Positions 11,255 through 22,234 are shown, counted from the stretch's first letter. The stretch: DNA of 64,000 nt from Ditylenchus dipsaci (GCA_004194705.1 SADC01000841.1:620001-684000); one strand, 5' to 3'. The notes: a model not told the origin generated them from the letters alone. Numbers and translations: made by a program.

Positions 11255-12204
11255 TATTATGAAACGGACAATTTCACAAGGGTATATACCAGGGGTGGGA
11301 CCGGATTTTGTTTTTCTGCGTTTTTTCACTTCTGTTTTCTGCTTCTGTTTTTTTGCTACGAAAAACATAAAAAATCATAGCTATAAGTTATGGGCAGTCA
11401 TAGACACAAAGTCCTCTTAAAAGTATTCTTGATCAATTTTTTAGACAAAATTTTAACCCATTTCTGGGCTACTCAGCACCTTCGAGACCCCACGCGCAAG
11501 AGCCTCAGCAATGCGAGCCATTTTTTCCGCCTCAATTGTTGTTCAAAAATATCTCCATTTTTTATATGCCATGAGCATTTGATATAATAAAACAGCGGCC
11601 TTCATTTTAAAATACGCCTTTCTGATTTTCGCCTTAAAAGGCCTCGTAACAAGGCTTGAGAAAAGGAATTTACAGGATATTCAGAATTCGCCTCACGGTT
11701 GATTCCGACTAAACTTTACCTTTTGGTATGTTAATCTTTTTTATAAAGACTCACAATATTTCAGCCAACACTGATTTATGTTAAACTTCTGGGCTCTAGA
11801 TGTGTTCATGCCGACGCCGAAAAAAATATGCCTTGGTTTCCCTGTCGATTTTTTTTGCAAATTTTTCTCCTCCTCAAATAGTTTCGAAAAGTGTTACTGA
11901 TTATAATAGTCAAAAGAATGACGAACTTTAAAAGGAAACAAACTTTTTGGGAATTCCTTAAAATAAAGTTCCTTAAACCGGGCAGTTGTTTGAGTTAGGC
12001 TCTGCAGATTTCGGCATTTTATCACATGATTTATGTGACTTTTGCTAAATCGGGGCACTTATTATATTAACTAAAAAAATAACCAAAACTGAAATTTTTT
12101 GGGTCTTCGGTTTAGTACGCTCAGCCAGAAGCTCAGATGTTTTTCAGTTGACAAAAAAAGTTCAATGTGAGGTCGCTCAGTGAACACACAGATTTTTTTA
12201 CACT

Positions 12205-13190
12205 TCGAGGCCGACTGTGGTAAGTGCCCATCCTAGACCAGTTTTTCATGCCTAATCTAGCGTCAGAATTTGAAAAAGTGTAGTTGGAATCGCAAAAGGG
12301 GTTTTTGAAAAAGACTACGCGCAAATTTGTAGGTGTTATTTGGCAACGCTTCATAAATCCTATTTTGCAAATAATTTTTGAGAATGTATAGGGTTCTAAG
12401 GTCTAAAAATATATGGTGGATGGTCCCACTCTGGTAATTTGTTGAATGTGTGTGTGTGTAGATTTAGAGTGTGATGTTCACACAATATTTAATTTTGCAC
12501 ACAATATTTGAAGGCTGTTTGTTGCGAAACAGCCTTTTCGAAAAAAAAAGAGTTAAAACAGTTTTTCTCAAACGGATAACAAAAATTAAAGATTGTGCAA
12601 AAAATATTATTAAGAATTCCACTTGAACTTTATAATCGACAAATTCTTATAACCGTGAATGTCACTAGATAGCAGAGAAAGAGAATGCTCTAACGAACTA
12701 TAGAGCGATTAGAACTGGCATAACATTTTTGTGTCCAAGCCTTAATGTCAATTTGAAAGTTTTTCAGAATTGCGACTATTTTTCATAAACTGTCATAAAG
12801 TTTGGGGACATTATGTTGTAGCGAGAGGAATTTGAAATTTGACGATGACTTGTAAATTATGAAATTCTGAGGAACTTTAATGATGACATTAATTCTTGGA
12901 CACAAAAATGTTATGTCAGTTCTAGTAGCTCTATAGCGCATTAGAAAAACCTGTTTCTCTGCTATCTAGTGACATTCCGATTATAAGAAATTATTTGGAT
13001 TATTTGAAATTATTATTTGCAAAAGAGGGTTTACGAAGCATTGCCAAATATTTCCTATAAATTTTCAGGCAGCCTTCTTCAAAGACCTCTTTTTGCCCTT
13101 CAAACCACGACTTTTGAAATTTTACGCTAGATTTGGAATCAGAATGAAAAACTGGTCCAGAATGGGCAATAAGCACAGTCTGCCTTCGGA
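12205..13190. mobile_element. About 1 kb inverted-repeat element with inner foldback
   Basis: The outer arm CGAGGCCGACTGTGGTAAG..CCAGTTTTTCAT (12205-12250) pairs with ATGAAAAACTGGTCC..CAGTCTGCCTTCGG (13145-13190). An inner palindrome (12643-12730 against 12895-12990) is built on CACTAGATAGCAGAGAAA and GGACACAAAAATGTTATG. Confidence 0.65.
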
Positions 13191-13315
13191 GTCTTGATTG
13201 TATAGCTCTTTATTTAGTCGATTGTTGATTCTTTCAAATACAGCTTATTTTACGTCTCTCCCAATATAAAGAACACACCCCCCGTGCACCTTGGGCTGTT
13301 TTCGAGGGTCGCTAT

Positions 13316-13419
13316 TACCGTATATCTTCTAATAAAGACCCATAGGGCCTTATTTTTTAACCCCTCTTTGGAGTTGGGGCCTTATTAGAAGGTGAGGTTT
13401 TAATAGAATATATACGGTA
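13316..13419. mobile_element. Short TACCGTATAT MITE
   Basis: TACCGTATATCTTCTAATAA against TTAATAGAATATATACGGTA; a 104-base foldback about 320 bases upstream of the Cys-rich peptide gene. Confidence 0.7.
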
Positions 13420-13654
13420 TATCCAGTATACGAATATCTTAATAATATCTTTCCAATATCCCTATAGAGTTTTCACTGTATTCTTTAATAAAATTTATTC
13501 ATTTTCATAAAAATAATAACAACTAAAAAATCATAATAATCATTGCTTAGTTTTATCATTGATTTTTGATTGCTTACTCACCTAAATTCATATAAACAAA
13601 GTAGAAAATCAACAAATTGAGTCTATTAATCAGTCAATACTAGACTTTAATGTA

Positions 13655-13686
13655 TTATAAAACACAACAACTCATATATATATAAC
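13655..13686 (+). promoter_or_regulatory. TATA-like sequences upstream of the Cys-rich peptide gene
   Basis: TATTATAAAAC at about 13653-13663 and a CATATATATATAACTA run at 13673-13688 lie 55-90 bases before the start codon, suitable for a short 5' UTR. The assignment is by sequence only. Confidence 0.35.
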
Positions 13687-13740
13687 TAGCTATCATATCA
13701 TTTCGACCAAATAATTTTAGTCTTACTTCTCAAAAACAAA

Positions 13741-14037
13741 ATGAAATTTCTAATTCACTTGGGTTTCGTTTCTATTTTCTTGTGTTTATTGAGTCATTCA
13801 AGTGCTAAGCATGTCAACCCTTTTTCAAATCACCATCATGGCTCCAGTTTAGTGCCCCAGGATACTAGCTTTGGTTTGGAAGAGCAGTCTTCTAAAATTT
13901 TGCTGTCCAGAAGAAAAAGGTTCTTGTGCAATAAAGTGACTGGAGACCATTTATGCTTTGTGCCACCTTTTTCACTAAGATGTCATTGTGGAGTTTCAGG
14001 ATGTTGGATGGGCAAATGCATGTGTCATCAGTGCTAA
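13741..14037 (+). CDS. Secreted cysteine-rich prepropeptide (defensin-like candidate)
   Basis: A 98-residue intronless precursor. A clear signal peptide (MKFLIHLGFVSIFLCLLSHS, cut near SSAK) is followed by a propeptide of about 55 residues and the dibasic site RRKR at about 57-60, then a 38-residue C-terminal peptide beginning FLCNK and ending MCHQC. The mature part has eight cysteines (C-x7-C-x8-C-x-C-x5-C-x4-C-x-C-x2-C), with a G-C-x4-C-x-C ending reminiscent of a defensin gamma-core. That layout (signal, pro-region, furin-type cut, disulfide-rich core) is known for antimicrobial peptides and for other secreted effectors. The cysteine spacing is not the standard CSalpha-beta pattern, so the family is open. 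The gene has nearby TATA-like boxes and AATAAA 59 bases past the stop, so it looks like a complete single-exon gene. A toxin-like or hormone-like role is not excluded. Confidence 0.72.
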   Translation: MKFLIHLGFVSIFLCLLSHSSAKHVNPFSNHHHGSSLVPQDTSFGLEEQSSKILLSRRKRFLCNKVTGDHLCFVPPFSLRCHCGVSGCWMGKCMCHQC

Positions 14038-14095
14038 GTTTTGTTAAGAAATTTATTGATTTATGTATATACATGTATTTCACTTTTTTATAAAA

Positions 14096-14101
14096 TAAAT
14101 T
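14096..14101 (+). promoter_or_regulatory. Poly(A) signal AATAAA of the Cys-rich peptide gene
   Basis: Canonical AATAAA, 59 bases after the TAA stop. Confidence 0.55.
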
Positions 14102-14954
14102 ATTTGGTAAAAAATGCCAATTAGAGATACACGAAAAAATAACGTTTCAAATTAACATACTTCTTTCCAAATTAAGTGATGAATCTCACATAAGATGGTC
14201 AACTACAGGCGTACCCTTTTTATGATGATTCCTTTCTTATATGATTTTTTGTAATATTTCATTATCTTATAAAAACGACCTTTGTTCAAAATGTTAGTTA
14301 GATTACAAAATCGAAATTTTTCATAGCTAAAGCTTACAAAATTATGTATGTTAAAAACTAATTGATTTCTATTCCTACAAACATCCTAACAACACAAAAG
14401 ATAACCTTAGTAGTAACCCTAGTGACTGTTTGCTAAATGTCTTTTATGGGATTGAGTTTGGTTAGAGTTGTAAAAGCGGTGTCCTTCCCTAACCTTAAAG
14501 CGATTAGGATAAGGCAGGTAGATAGGTAGGTCAGTGAAGGATTGCAAACAAACACAAGATAAAAGAGGCAGTTCTACTATTATTTGCCTGCCTAAACGAG
14601 GAAATTGCCACCAGCCTTCATGTTGACTTTGAGCAATGAGACGTTGAGGCCATTTACAGGCAATTTCTTTGGGTGATCACTACAATCTTGCTGCTAATGT
14701 CTTGTAAACTTATATTTTTGTTAAAAAAAGAACTATTGAATCTAGATGTAACTGCTTTTCAAGTATATTTAAGTTTCGCCTCTAATTTTATTCCATTGTT
14801 TAAAGGAATATGCTCGTGCAAGGCCAGCAATTGTTGAATTTTGAATTGGCGGGGACACAAAAAGTTATTTTTCGAGTCATGACAGTTTAATTCAAAAATA
14901 TTTTTTCTCTATCTGATATTGCTTTTCCTGCTTTTGCTTTTATGCACCAATTTG

Positions 14955-15003
14955 TGTGCTGGTCTACAATTCCCTGATGGTCGTCTTCGCCGACGGGAAC
15001 ACG
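14955..15003 (+). pseudogene. Histone H2A N-terminal core fragment
   Basis: Reads AGLQFPDGRLRRRE, matching the start of the H2A core (AGLQFP-GR-HR-LR), then dissolves into unrelated sequence. It shares the unusual D after FP with the longer minus-strand copy at 15970-16330, so the two are probably from the same duplication. It begins directly at the inner edge of the left inverted arm. Confidence 0.55.
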
Positions 15004-15969
15004 ACAAAGTTTTACCGCGAAAAAAATTCGAAAAATTCTACCGCCACATCATTTGACCGTTAATGTACAGGTTCTAAGATATTGCGAAATAATCTTACTT
15101 GTTTTGGCTGCAGCTGATTTAAAAGACCTAATGAAAATTAAGTTTAGGTCATGTGTCGAGTTTTTCTCTGCCGCAGCTTCATAGTTCAAATTTATTAGTT
15201 CTTAGAATTCGACAAACGCTCATGATGCCGAGGAAGGTGACCACTACCTGATCTTATAAACTCTGTGGATAACTGATCCAGTCGAAGTTTCAAACAAAAA
15301 ATACACCCTAGTGTTCTTCATGCGTTCTTAGTAATATCGATCCACTCTCAGGGGTCCTGACTTATACTTACTGCCAAGATACCTGGATAGTCATATCCGG
15401 AGTACCAGGTAATGCGATCTACTCTCAGATCTGAGTTGGTATGGCCCAGTTTGATTTTGTATTTTTTCCGGATCCCACAACAACTATATAAATGTCAATC
15501 TTCATTGTCAATAATGACAAATGCTAATGGAAACCACTCTGTTTACATTCAGCAAACTAATACGAATAACGACACCTGAATGAATGTGATCTGGACGCTT
15601 GACTCCATGGACGTCGGACTACAAAATGATGGATTTTCGGACAAGAAATAGGTTATCTAGGTTTTGACTCGTAACTTAGCTCGTGTAGGTGTAAAAAGCC
15701 TGTCTTGATTGTTTTGTTGGATGGCCAGGAGCTTGCGGATTATTTTGATAGAAAACTTAAAATAATAGTAAATAAATATAAAATAGTTGTTCAATGAGTC
15801 AAAGGGCAAGGGTGTCAAATGTCGCCGACCTTGAATGCACGTGCAGGAGCACAAGCTATAAGAGACAATTTTATTCGAAATTAGGAACGGTACAACAGAA
15901 TAGGTTAGACACAGCCCTAAGAAGGACTCCTGGACCATGAAGTGACAATAATAACGCCAGTTGAGAGGC

Positions 15970-16330
15970 TCAATCCAGGGAAGGCTCATTTATTTTATTC
16001 GGCAGAAGCACGCTGTGAATATTCGGCAACACTCCACCAACCGCAATCGTCACATGAGCCAAGAGCTTGTTGAGTTCCTCATCGTTTCTGTCAGCCAACT
16101 GCAAATGACGCGGATTGATTCGAGCCTTCTTGTTGTCCTGAGCAGCATTTCCAGGCAATTCACGCAGTTCGGCACAGAGGTACTCCAGCACGGCAGCCAT
16201 GTAGATCGATGTTCCAGCTCCCACATGATCAGCGTAGCCTTTCTCGAAAATGACCATCAGGGAACTGCAGACCAACACGCGAAGAGACTGACGCATGTTT
16301 TAAACGACAAACACAAAACTTGAGAACACC
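15970..16330 (-). pseudogene. Histone H2A-like gene, N-terminal tail lost and frame broken
   Basis: From residue 19 the frame reads the H2A fold almost end to end: [83 protein letters not shown], then a short tail. The acidic-patch positions (AE..EL and NDEEL) and the GGVLPNI docking strand are kept. Upstream, the conserved GLQFP block is present only in another frame ([15 protein letters not shown]), so one indel separates the alpha-N/L1 region from the rest, and the basic N-tail is absent. Changes at core sites (ELPGN for ELAGN, RINPRH for RIIPRH, LADRN for LAIRN) also argue for relaxed constraint. It is intronless and sits inside the 14799-16832 inverted-repeat element. A short expressed H2A-like product from the ATG at 16296 is formally possible. 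Confidence 0.75.
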
Positions 16331-16471
16331 ACACAAAGAAAAAAGACGGCGATAATAATAAAGGAAGACTTATCTAATAGACAAGATTTGCACAGAGCAG
16401 ACACCAGTAAACATTAGACTCCAGAAAGAGATAAGGCTTTTGCAAAAAGTGAATCTAAAATTGGGGCTAAA

Positions 16472-16670
16472 TTTCGGTATTCACACCCCAGTCAAAAATC
16501 AGCTTGGGGACCTAGTCAAATTTTTTTAATTTTTCGTGAAAAAAATTTAAACTTTTTTCTAAGAAATTAAAAAATTTTTTACGAAAAAATTTAAAAACAT
16601 TTCCCCTCCCCCAAGCTGATTTTTGACTGGGGTGTGTATACCGAAGTTGACTGGGGTGTGAATACCGAAT
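16472..16670. mobile_element. Small foldback (TTCGGTATTCACACCCCAGT)
   Basis: Left TTCGGTATTCACACCCCAGT and CAGCTTGGGGA pair with CCCCCAAGCTGATTTTGACT and GGGGTGTGAATACCGAA at the right; AAATTT-rich centre. It is nested in the H2A-bearing element, between its right arm and the H2A frame. Confidence 0.65.
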
Positions 16671-16894
16671 TTCCTCCAAAATTGGTGCATAAAAGCGAAA
16701 ACAGAAAAAGCAATATCAGATAGAGAAAAAATATTTTTGAAATAAACTGTCATGAAGCGAAAAATATTTTTGGGTCCCCGCCAATTCAAAATTCAACAAT
16801 TGCTGGGCCTTGCACGAGCATGGTCCTTTAAAGGACCGTGGTTTTTGAACGCAGCGGCATCTACAAATTTTTAATTGGCGGGGGACACTTTTCG

Positions 16895-17359
16895 GCTCTC
16901 TCCTGTTTCGTCTCAAATTGTTTCCGCCAAAAATCGTTAACCCAAAAACGTTACATTTTTTATTAATTAGTTTGCTACATATGCTTTTTCTAACTAATTT
17001 TGTGGATATTCTTATTTACAAGTTTATACTTAAATTGATGCTAGAGAGCAGGGATACATTTTGAGCATGAGGTTGTAAATGACCATGTCTGCAATATTAG
17101 CCGAAAACACTAAAATTTCCGGAATCCTGGACTTTTTTGAGAACTTTTAGGGTTTTCAGCAAATATTGCAGACATGGTCATTACAATGCTCAAAATGTAG
17201 CCCTGCTCTCTAGCATCAATTTAAGTATAAACTTTTAAATGAGAATATCCACAAAATTAGTTAGAAAAACCATATGGAGAAAATTAATTAATTAAAATAT
17301 AACGTTTTGTCTATAACGATTTTTGGCGCAAACAATTTGGGACGAAACAGGAGAGAGCC
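16895..17359. mobile_element. Foldback element of about 465 bases
   Basis: Ends GGCTCTCTCCTGTTTCGTC and GACGAAACAGGAGAGAGCC are inverted. Arms continue through GCTAGAGAGCAGGGATACA / TGTAGCCCTGCTCTCTAGC and ACCATGTCTGCAATATTAG / CAAATATTGCAGACATGGT, so almost the whole element pairs. Confidence 0.75.
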
Positions 17360-17446
17360 CACTTTTTTACTCTGAAAATATTCATCAATCATTTTTGAAA
17401 TTATTTTTTGTTTGTATGCAAAATTTTATCAAAATATAGAACCATT

Positions 17447-17640
17447 CACTAGTCGAGCCCAACTTTGCTTGACACTGCCAGATCGAACGACTTAGGCCAC
17501 TTTCACTGCACCATAACTACTTATATGAGATTACAATTTAAACTGAGCTAAGAAAGGAAATTTAAATTTTCAATGCAAATAAAAAAATTCACATTCAAAT
17601 TTAATTGGTCTCGATGGTAAAAAGTGTCTTTAAATTTTGG
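17447..17640. repeat. Dispersed repeat copy A
   Basis: Shares ACTTTGCTTGACACTGCCAG and a GTTAGCC..TTTCACTGC stretch with copies at 22621-22860 and 33715-33960. No coding potential. Confidence 0.45.
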
Positions 17641-18171
17641 AAATGTCGCTGCGTTCAAAAACAATTATCCTTTGAAAATAGGCAGATGCGAAAATCTGTT
17701 TGCATTTGGTAGTGAGAACACTAAATTTTGATGGTAAATCCAAAGAATTATTACATAATCTGAAGATAAAAATTTTTATGTTTGTTTGTAAAACGCCATT
17801 TTTCAAAATTTGGACTAAGCTCAGAGATATCCTATTTTTAGCCAGAAAAGTATTGTTACTACAGCCTCTGATAAATAACAAGAAGCTTTTTCAATAAAAA
17901 AAAAAGCACAAACACAATTTTTTGAGTACCAATAATTCAATCAGATTGCAAAACCAAGTTCTTAGAAACCGTTGTGTTACAACCTTTTGGTTGCTATGAC
18001 TTTCTTTTAATTGGAATATCAAATTTGAGGCAAAAGATATTAGGCCAAATAAAAATCAACATTCTTGTTTTATTGCTCTACACCTGCTATTTGACTTGAG
18101 CAATGCCTATTGCCTTTATTAATACAAATTCCAGAAAATGGAGCAGAAAATTATAATGAGAAGCAGCTAAG

Positions 18172-18480
18172 TTAAGCTTTGCCATTTACAAATGTATATG
18201 TAGTAGTCATTTCTTTTCGTTTTTGTCTAATCCAGGGGCCTCCCTCGTTTGTTATAATATTCGAGTTTTTAATTAAGATGTTTTGCAGCTGAATGAATGA
18301 CCAACAGCCACATTTAGCATAAGCCACCGGCACAAGTTTTGCTATAGAATTACGTTTATTGTATTTACTTTTTTGTGAAGCAAATTGAAAATTTTTGTGA
18401 TTGACATTTTTAAAAGATTCAAAAAGCACTTGGTTCGTCCACAACTTTCCAAATAAGAGCTGAAAAAGAAATATTTTTAA
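18172..18480 (-). other. Open frame of unknown status
   Basis: A minus-strand frame continues from the adjacent foldback to 18172 and ends TTYTFVNGKA. The part outside the foldback follows a good acceptor (TTTTTCAG at about 18460). I recognise no family and cannot tell an exon from chance. Confidence 0.18.
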
Positions 18481-18535
18481 ATATCTGATATTTTTAACAC
18501 CTGTTTTTTGTTGTGACGGCGACCGGGAAAAAAGA

Positions 18536-18779
18536 TTAAAGGGGCATGCTCGTGCGTTAAGGCGCGAACCAGCAGTTTTTTTCGAATTTTTTCGAATCGT
18601 CCCATTTTTCACTCGTTTTGCGTTAAATCTGATATAGATGAACCTTATACTGCTTTTAAAAACTAGACAGAAAACTTGAAAAAATCTAGACGGGAACGAA
18701 TGTAAAAATTTATCGAGAAAGAAAAGAACTGCTGGTTCGCGCCTTTTCTCCCCATCGCGCACGATCATGCCCCTTTAAA
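18536..18779. mobile_element. TTAA-flanked foldback (TTAAAGGGGCATGCTCGTGC)
   Basis: Left TTAAAGGGGCATGCTCGTGC GTTAAGGCGCGAACCAGCAG pairs with CTGCTGGTTCGCGCC and GCACGATCATGCCCCTTTAA at the right. A related piece lies at about 33510-33575. Confidence 0.7.
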
Positions 18780-18782
18780 AGT

Positions 18783-18959
18783 CTTTTTCGTCGCGCGGAA
18801 GATAGTTCTGTTAGCCCATTTTTTGACTATGCATCGAGCTGATTTTTTCAGGTCCACTTCTTCTCGGTAACGTTAACTGATCCTTAAAAAAAACCTTGAT
18901 GCGTAATCAAAAAGTGGACTAACAATACTTTCGTCCGCGCGACAAAAAAAGTTTTAATC
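18783..18959. mobile_element. Second short foldback directly beside the first
   Basis: CTTTTTCGTCGCGCGGAAGA..GTTAGCCCA..TTTTTGACTATGCATC pairs with GATGCGTAATCAAAAAGTGG ACTAACA..TCGTCCGCGCGACAAAAA. Confidence 0.65.
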
Positions 18960-21517
18960 TTTGTTCGGTTGCCGTTGTGACCTGTGTTTGAAGCCATTCA
19001 ACGAGTAGCTATTTCAACGCTTTATTGTCGTCCTGATAGTATATCTGTGTTCAGATTTGTTTGTATGTAATATGTAGTTTTTTCATCGTCTCTCTCCCCC
19101 CAAGGAATCTATTACCTCAAAAACCTCACGGCAGCGATTTGGTCACATAATCTGCTATCAGTTTTTTGTTAATATAAACGTACTTTCTCTTTTCAACTAT
19201 AGGCTGGAATACCGATTTCCGGCACCTTTTTGCTTCCGTTTTCAGAGAAAAACGGGTCAAATTTCAGAAATTTGGAAGAAAATAGTTAACTTGAAAAAAA
19301 ATTTTGATATTTTTCTTTCGGAAATTTTTTAATTTCTTCCGATTTCCGTGTTCCGACTTCCGATTTTAATTTTTTTTTCCGCTTCCGAATTTTTCTTCCG
19401 TCCCACCCCGTGCCCATTTGCATAGAACGTTTTTCCGGAAATTAAACGCATTTTCGGGCCGATTGTTTTACGCAACCGGGCACTGGTATGTATACAACTA
19501 ATGCTTCATATTTTCAACTGCCTTTATTCGAAGTCAGTATGAAAAGACTCTTTTATACGAAAAAAGCATCGAAAAATAGCTTTTAATTGACGCTCATGCC
19601 TTAATTCGGTTTTTACTCAATTTATGTTGGTAATATTTAATATATAAAATGAATTTTTTCGTACAAGCTTAGCTTATAATGGCGAATACTACCAGAAGAT
19701 TAAATAGTTGGTAAACAACTTTTATTTTCGGCAACAAATTTTTCAGTTAAAAAAACCAATATTATTACCATTCTGTTTTCTTAGTTGTCAAACTTATTTT
19801 TAATTGTCCTAATTAATTTCTTCTATCCTTTTTTGTCTTCCCTAAAAATGGCCGTCCACAGCCAGTTATTGGAGAAGATGCTGCCAACAGAGACAGCCGA
19901 CTGATATATAAATGAATTGGCGGTTTTTTGCCCTGGCAAAGGAAGTAAGGAATGGAAAGAATTAAAAAGTGAAAAGTGGCTCTAATAATAATCCTTAGTT
20001 TCTCTGCCCCCTTAAGAGGTTAATTCTTTTCTGCCTTTTGCTTGACTGCCCCTTATACATACATGCATGTAGCTAATGCAAGCCAGTAGTCACTGAGCTG
20101 CCTTAATCAAAAAGAGGGGTTTGAGGCTCTGTGTTTTACTTAATCAATGACCTCTTTGAACATTTGTAAGCTATGTCTTCTGTTTGTCCAGTTATTTTGA
20201 TTGCAAAACCAATTTTTGACATTTTAATTGTCTAATAAAAATGTAGCACCGTCGAATGGTTCTTGCAATGTCTATATTTGCACACACAAACATTCACTTG
20301 AACGCTTACCTAAAACCAGGCCTGTGCACAGGGTGGGTCCCGGATGTTAAAACTGCTCACGAGATGGTTCAAAAAGCCAGATTAAAAAAGAAAACTCAAA
20401 ATCCTGTCATTTTCAAAAATATGCCTATTTTCAAAATTCCATTTTTTAGAGTGAATGTTTTTCTTTCTTTAACCAAATAGGGACAAGGGAGCCGCTATGT
20501 TGAAGATGTCATTATATTGAGAGTGAAATCTATAGATAAAAGTTAACTATTTGTTTACTGCATAAAAAACTTTTAAACTTTGTAAAGTTGTAATATAAAA
20601 CTAAGATAATCTTAATGTTTTTACAAAGGATTTTGAAAGTTGACTTTTCGATCTTGTTTTCTATATCTTCATCAGGCATATCAGCTCCGATTTTATAGAG
20701 TGAAAATATTGTACTACGATATTCTATTTTTCAACACCGATTGGTTTCATAATTTTATACAAATCGACCTGCTTGATGTCTTTGTCTAAATGCATGTTTA
20801 TGTGATCTTTTACTGCTTTCTTGACTCTGTGAAGTGACCAGTTTGTGCCTAAGAACACTGGTTCTTCTATTTATTGTCCATCCAAGCCCAACCAGACAAT
20901 CTTATGCATACTACCTAAAGTTTTGTCTTTAACTGATCAACTAACATAAACAGCGCGAAGCTTTTAAAACGATAGTTTTTTTCAAGTACTAGATAAAAGA
21001 AAGGTTTTGGGTAAAAGTTTGATAATTTCGAATTCTTAACTAAAATACGAAAATTAGAATTGATAGAAAACAAACTGAACACACAATCTTATGCATTAGG
21101 AAAATTTCAAATATAAGTCTTTACTTTTTTAATTTTTTTTAAAGATATAATAAAACAATTGTATCTCACTTATATTTATATTATATTTTTGCCGTAATTT
21201 CGCAGCTTTCCTGCAAAATCATTCTAGGCTATCTGTAAACAAGTCTAGTCAAGGTTGTTGACGCATGCCTACCATCTATTTTATCATCCTTTAACATAGA
21301 ATGTTATTTCTTTGCTTTCTAAATTTTAGGCATGTTGTTCAAAACACATGAAACTGAACAATTTGTCGACCCCACTGGGTTATACCACACCTCAAAAATA
21401 CTCCACATCAAAGGAAAAATTCCGCTTTCCTTGTTAGCTATTCCCATTAATAGCTTAAGAGTCATAGTCTTCGGTAAAATTTGAATTGGTAGGACACATT
21501 ACTTTTTCATCGCAAAG
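18960..21517. other. Nongenic stretch
   Basis: No gene is recognised. Near 19200-19420 a decayed repeat rich in CTTCCG units ends TCCGTCCCACCCCGTGCCC, resembling the CAGGGGTGGGACCGG ends seen at 9313 and 11288 (hAT-like). Confidence 0.4.
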
Positions 21518-22176
21518 TACAGTCAAAACTCCATACAACGTAAACCAAAAACTTGGTTCCCGCGTAGTGTCGTAAGATTTTGCGCCCCAATTTTCGCAGT
21601 CTTCAACTAATTATGTCTTGACAGTATGGCCCAAAAAATTACAAGGATTCCGATTTTCGCCGAAAATTTTTGCAATAAAAGAAAAAAATCTCTATGAAGT
21701 AACCCTAACCCAAAACAGATTATGTTTCACAGTCAACTCTCGACTCTCGAGAACCGGGCAAAAGATATCGTCAAATCGAGGTATAGTTTAATCAGGATAT
21801 CGTTAAATCGAGGGTCTTAAACCTACAATTTTTCAAGTTAACGTTAGATCAAGAGTTTTGACAGACGGTCACCGAAAATTTTCGGAATAAAAAAGCAGTC
21901 CTTCGCCTACTCAAACATACGAAAGTCGTACTGGTAGGCGGCCATGGTCCTTTAAATTAAGGTTATCGTCAAATGAAGGTATCTTTAAAACGAGGGCCTT
22001 TCCTAATCAAGTTTAGACAAAGCCAAGCAAATCAATTTAGGGATATCGTCAAAGTCGGGGAATTGTTACATCGAGGGTTGACTGTACCACTGTTTTTTCA
22101 AACATGAGCGTAAAAAAGTTGTCTGACCCTAGGCGAGAACCAACTTGGGTTGACATTATATAGAGTTTCGACTGTA
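21518..22176. mobile_element. Outer pogo-type MITE, split by a second MITE
   Basis: Ends TACAGTCAAAACTCCATACA ACG and TATATAGAGTTTCGACTGTA are inverted; ACTTGGTTC.. near the left matches ..GAACCAACTTGG near the right. The element at 21730-22084 sits inside it. Confidence 0.72.
21730..22084. mobile_element. Inner pogo-type MITE
   Basis: CAGTCAACTCTCGACTCTCG against ACATCGAGGGTTGACTG, with ATCGTCAAATCGAGG-like internal units on both sides. It inserted into the outer copy, so it is younger. Confidence 0.72.
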
Positions 22177-22234
22177 TACTCTGTTGAATCATTCAGCTCC
22201 ATTTGTATAATGAAAATAAAAATTCTCAATTTAG

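Larger units (their letters stand above)
9993..12152. mobile_element. 2.2 kb inverted-repeat element with nested MITEs
   Basis: An 80-base left arm (9996-10075, through AGCTTCTGGCTCAGCGTGAT and CCGAAGATCC) returns inverted at 12066-12152 (GGGTCTTCGGTTTAGTACGC, TCAGCCAGAAGCTCAGATG). Two TACCGTATT MITEs lie inside. No transposase frame is readable. Confidence 0.6.
14799..16832. mobile_element. 2 kb inverted-repeat element carrying histone H2A-derived sequence
   Basis: The left arm runs TTTAAAGG..ATGCTCGTGCAAGG.. CAGCAATTGTTGAATTTTGA through about 14955. It returns inverted at 16683-16832 (..TTCAACAATTGCTGGGCC TTGCACGAGCATGGTCCTTT AAA). The arms are about 150 bases long with few differences. 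Both ends contain TTAA, as in piggyBac-type target sites. Inside lie an H2A-like frame (minus strand) and a second H2A fragment touching the left arm (plus strand). No transposase is visible, so the element would be non-autonomous. Confidence 0.62.

Noticed and set aside
15657..15989. 110-residue minus-strand frame next to the H2A-like gene
   Set aside because: It overlaps the 3' end of the H2A-like frame in another register and shows no family signal.
18481..18768. N-terminal part of a 198-residue minus-strand frame
   Set aside because: It crosses the TTAAAGGGGCATG foldback, so the openness there is due to the repeat.
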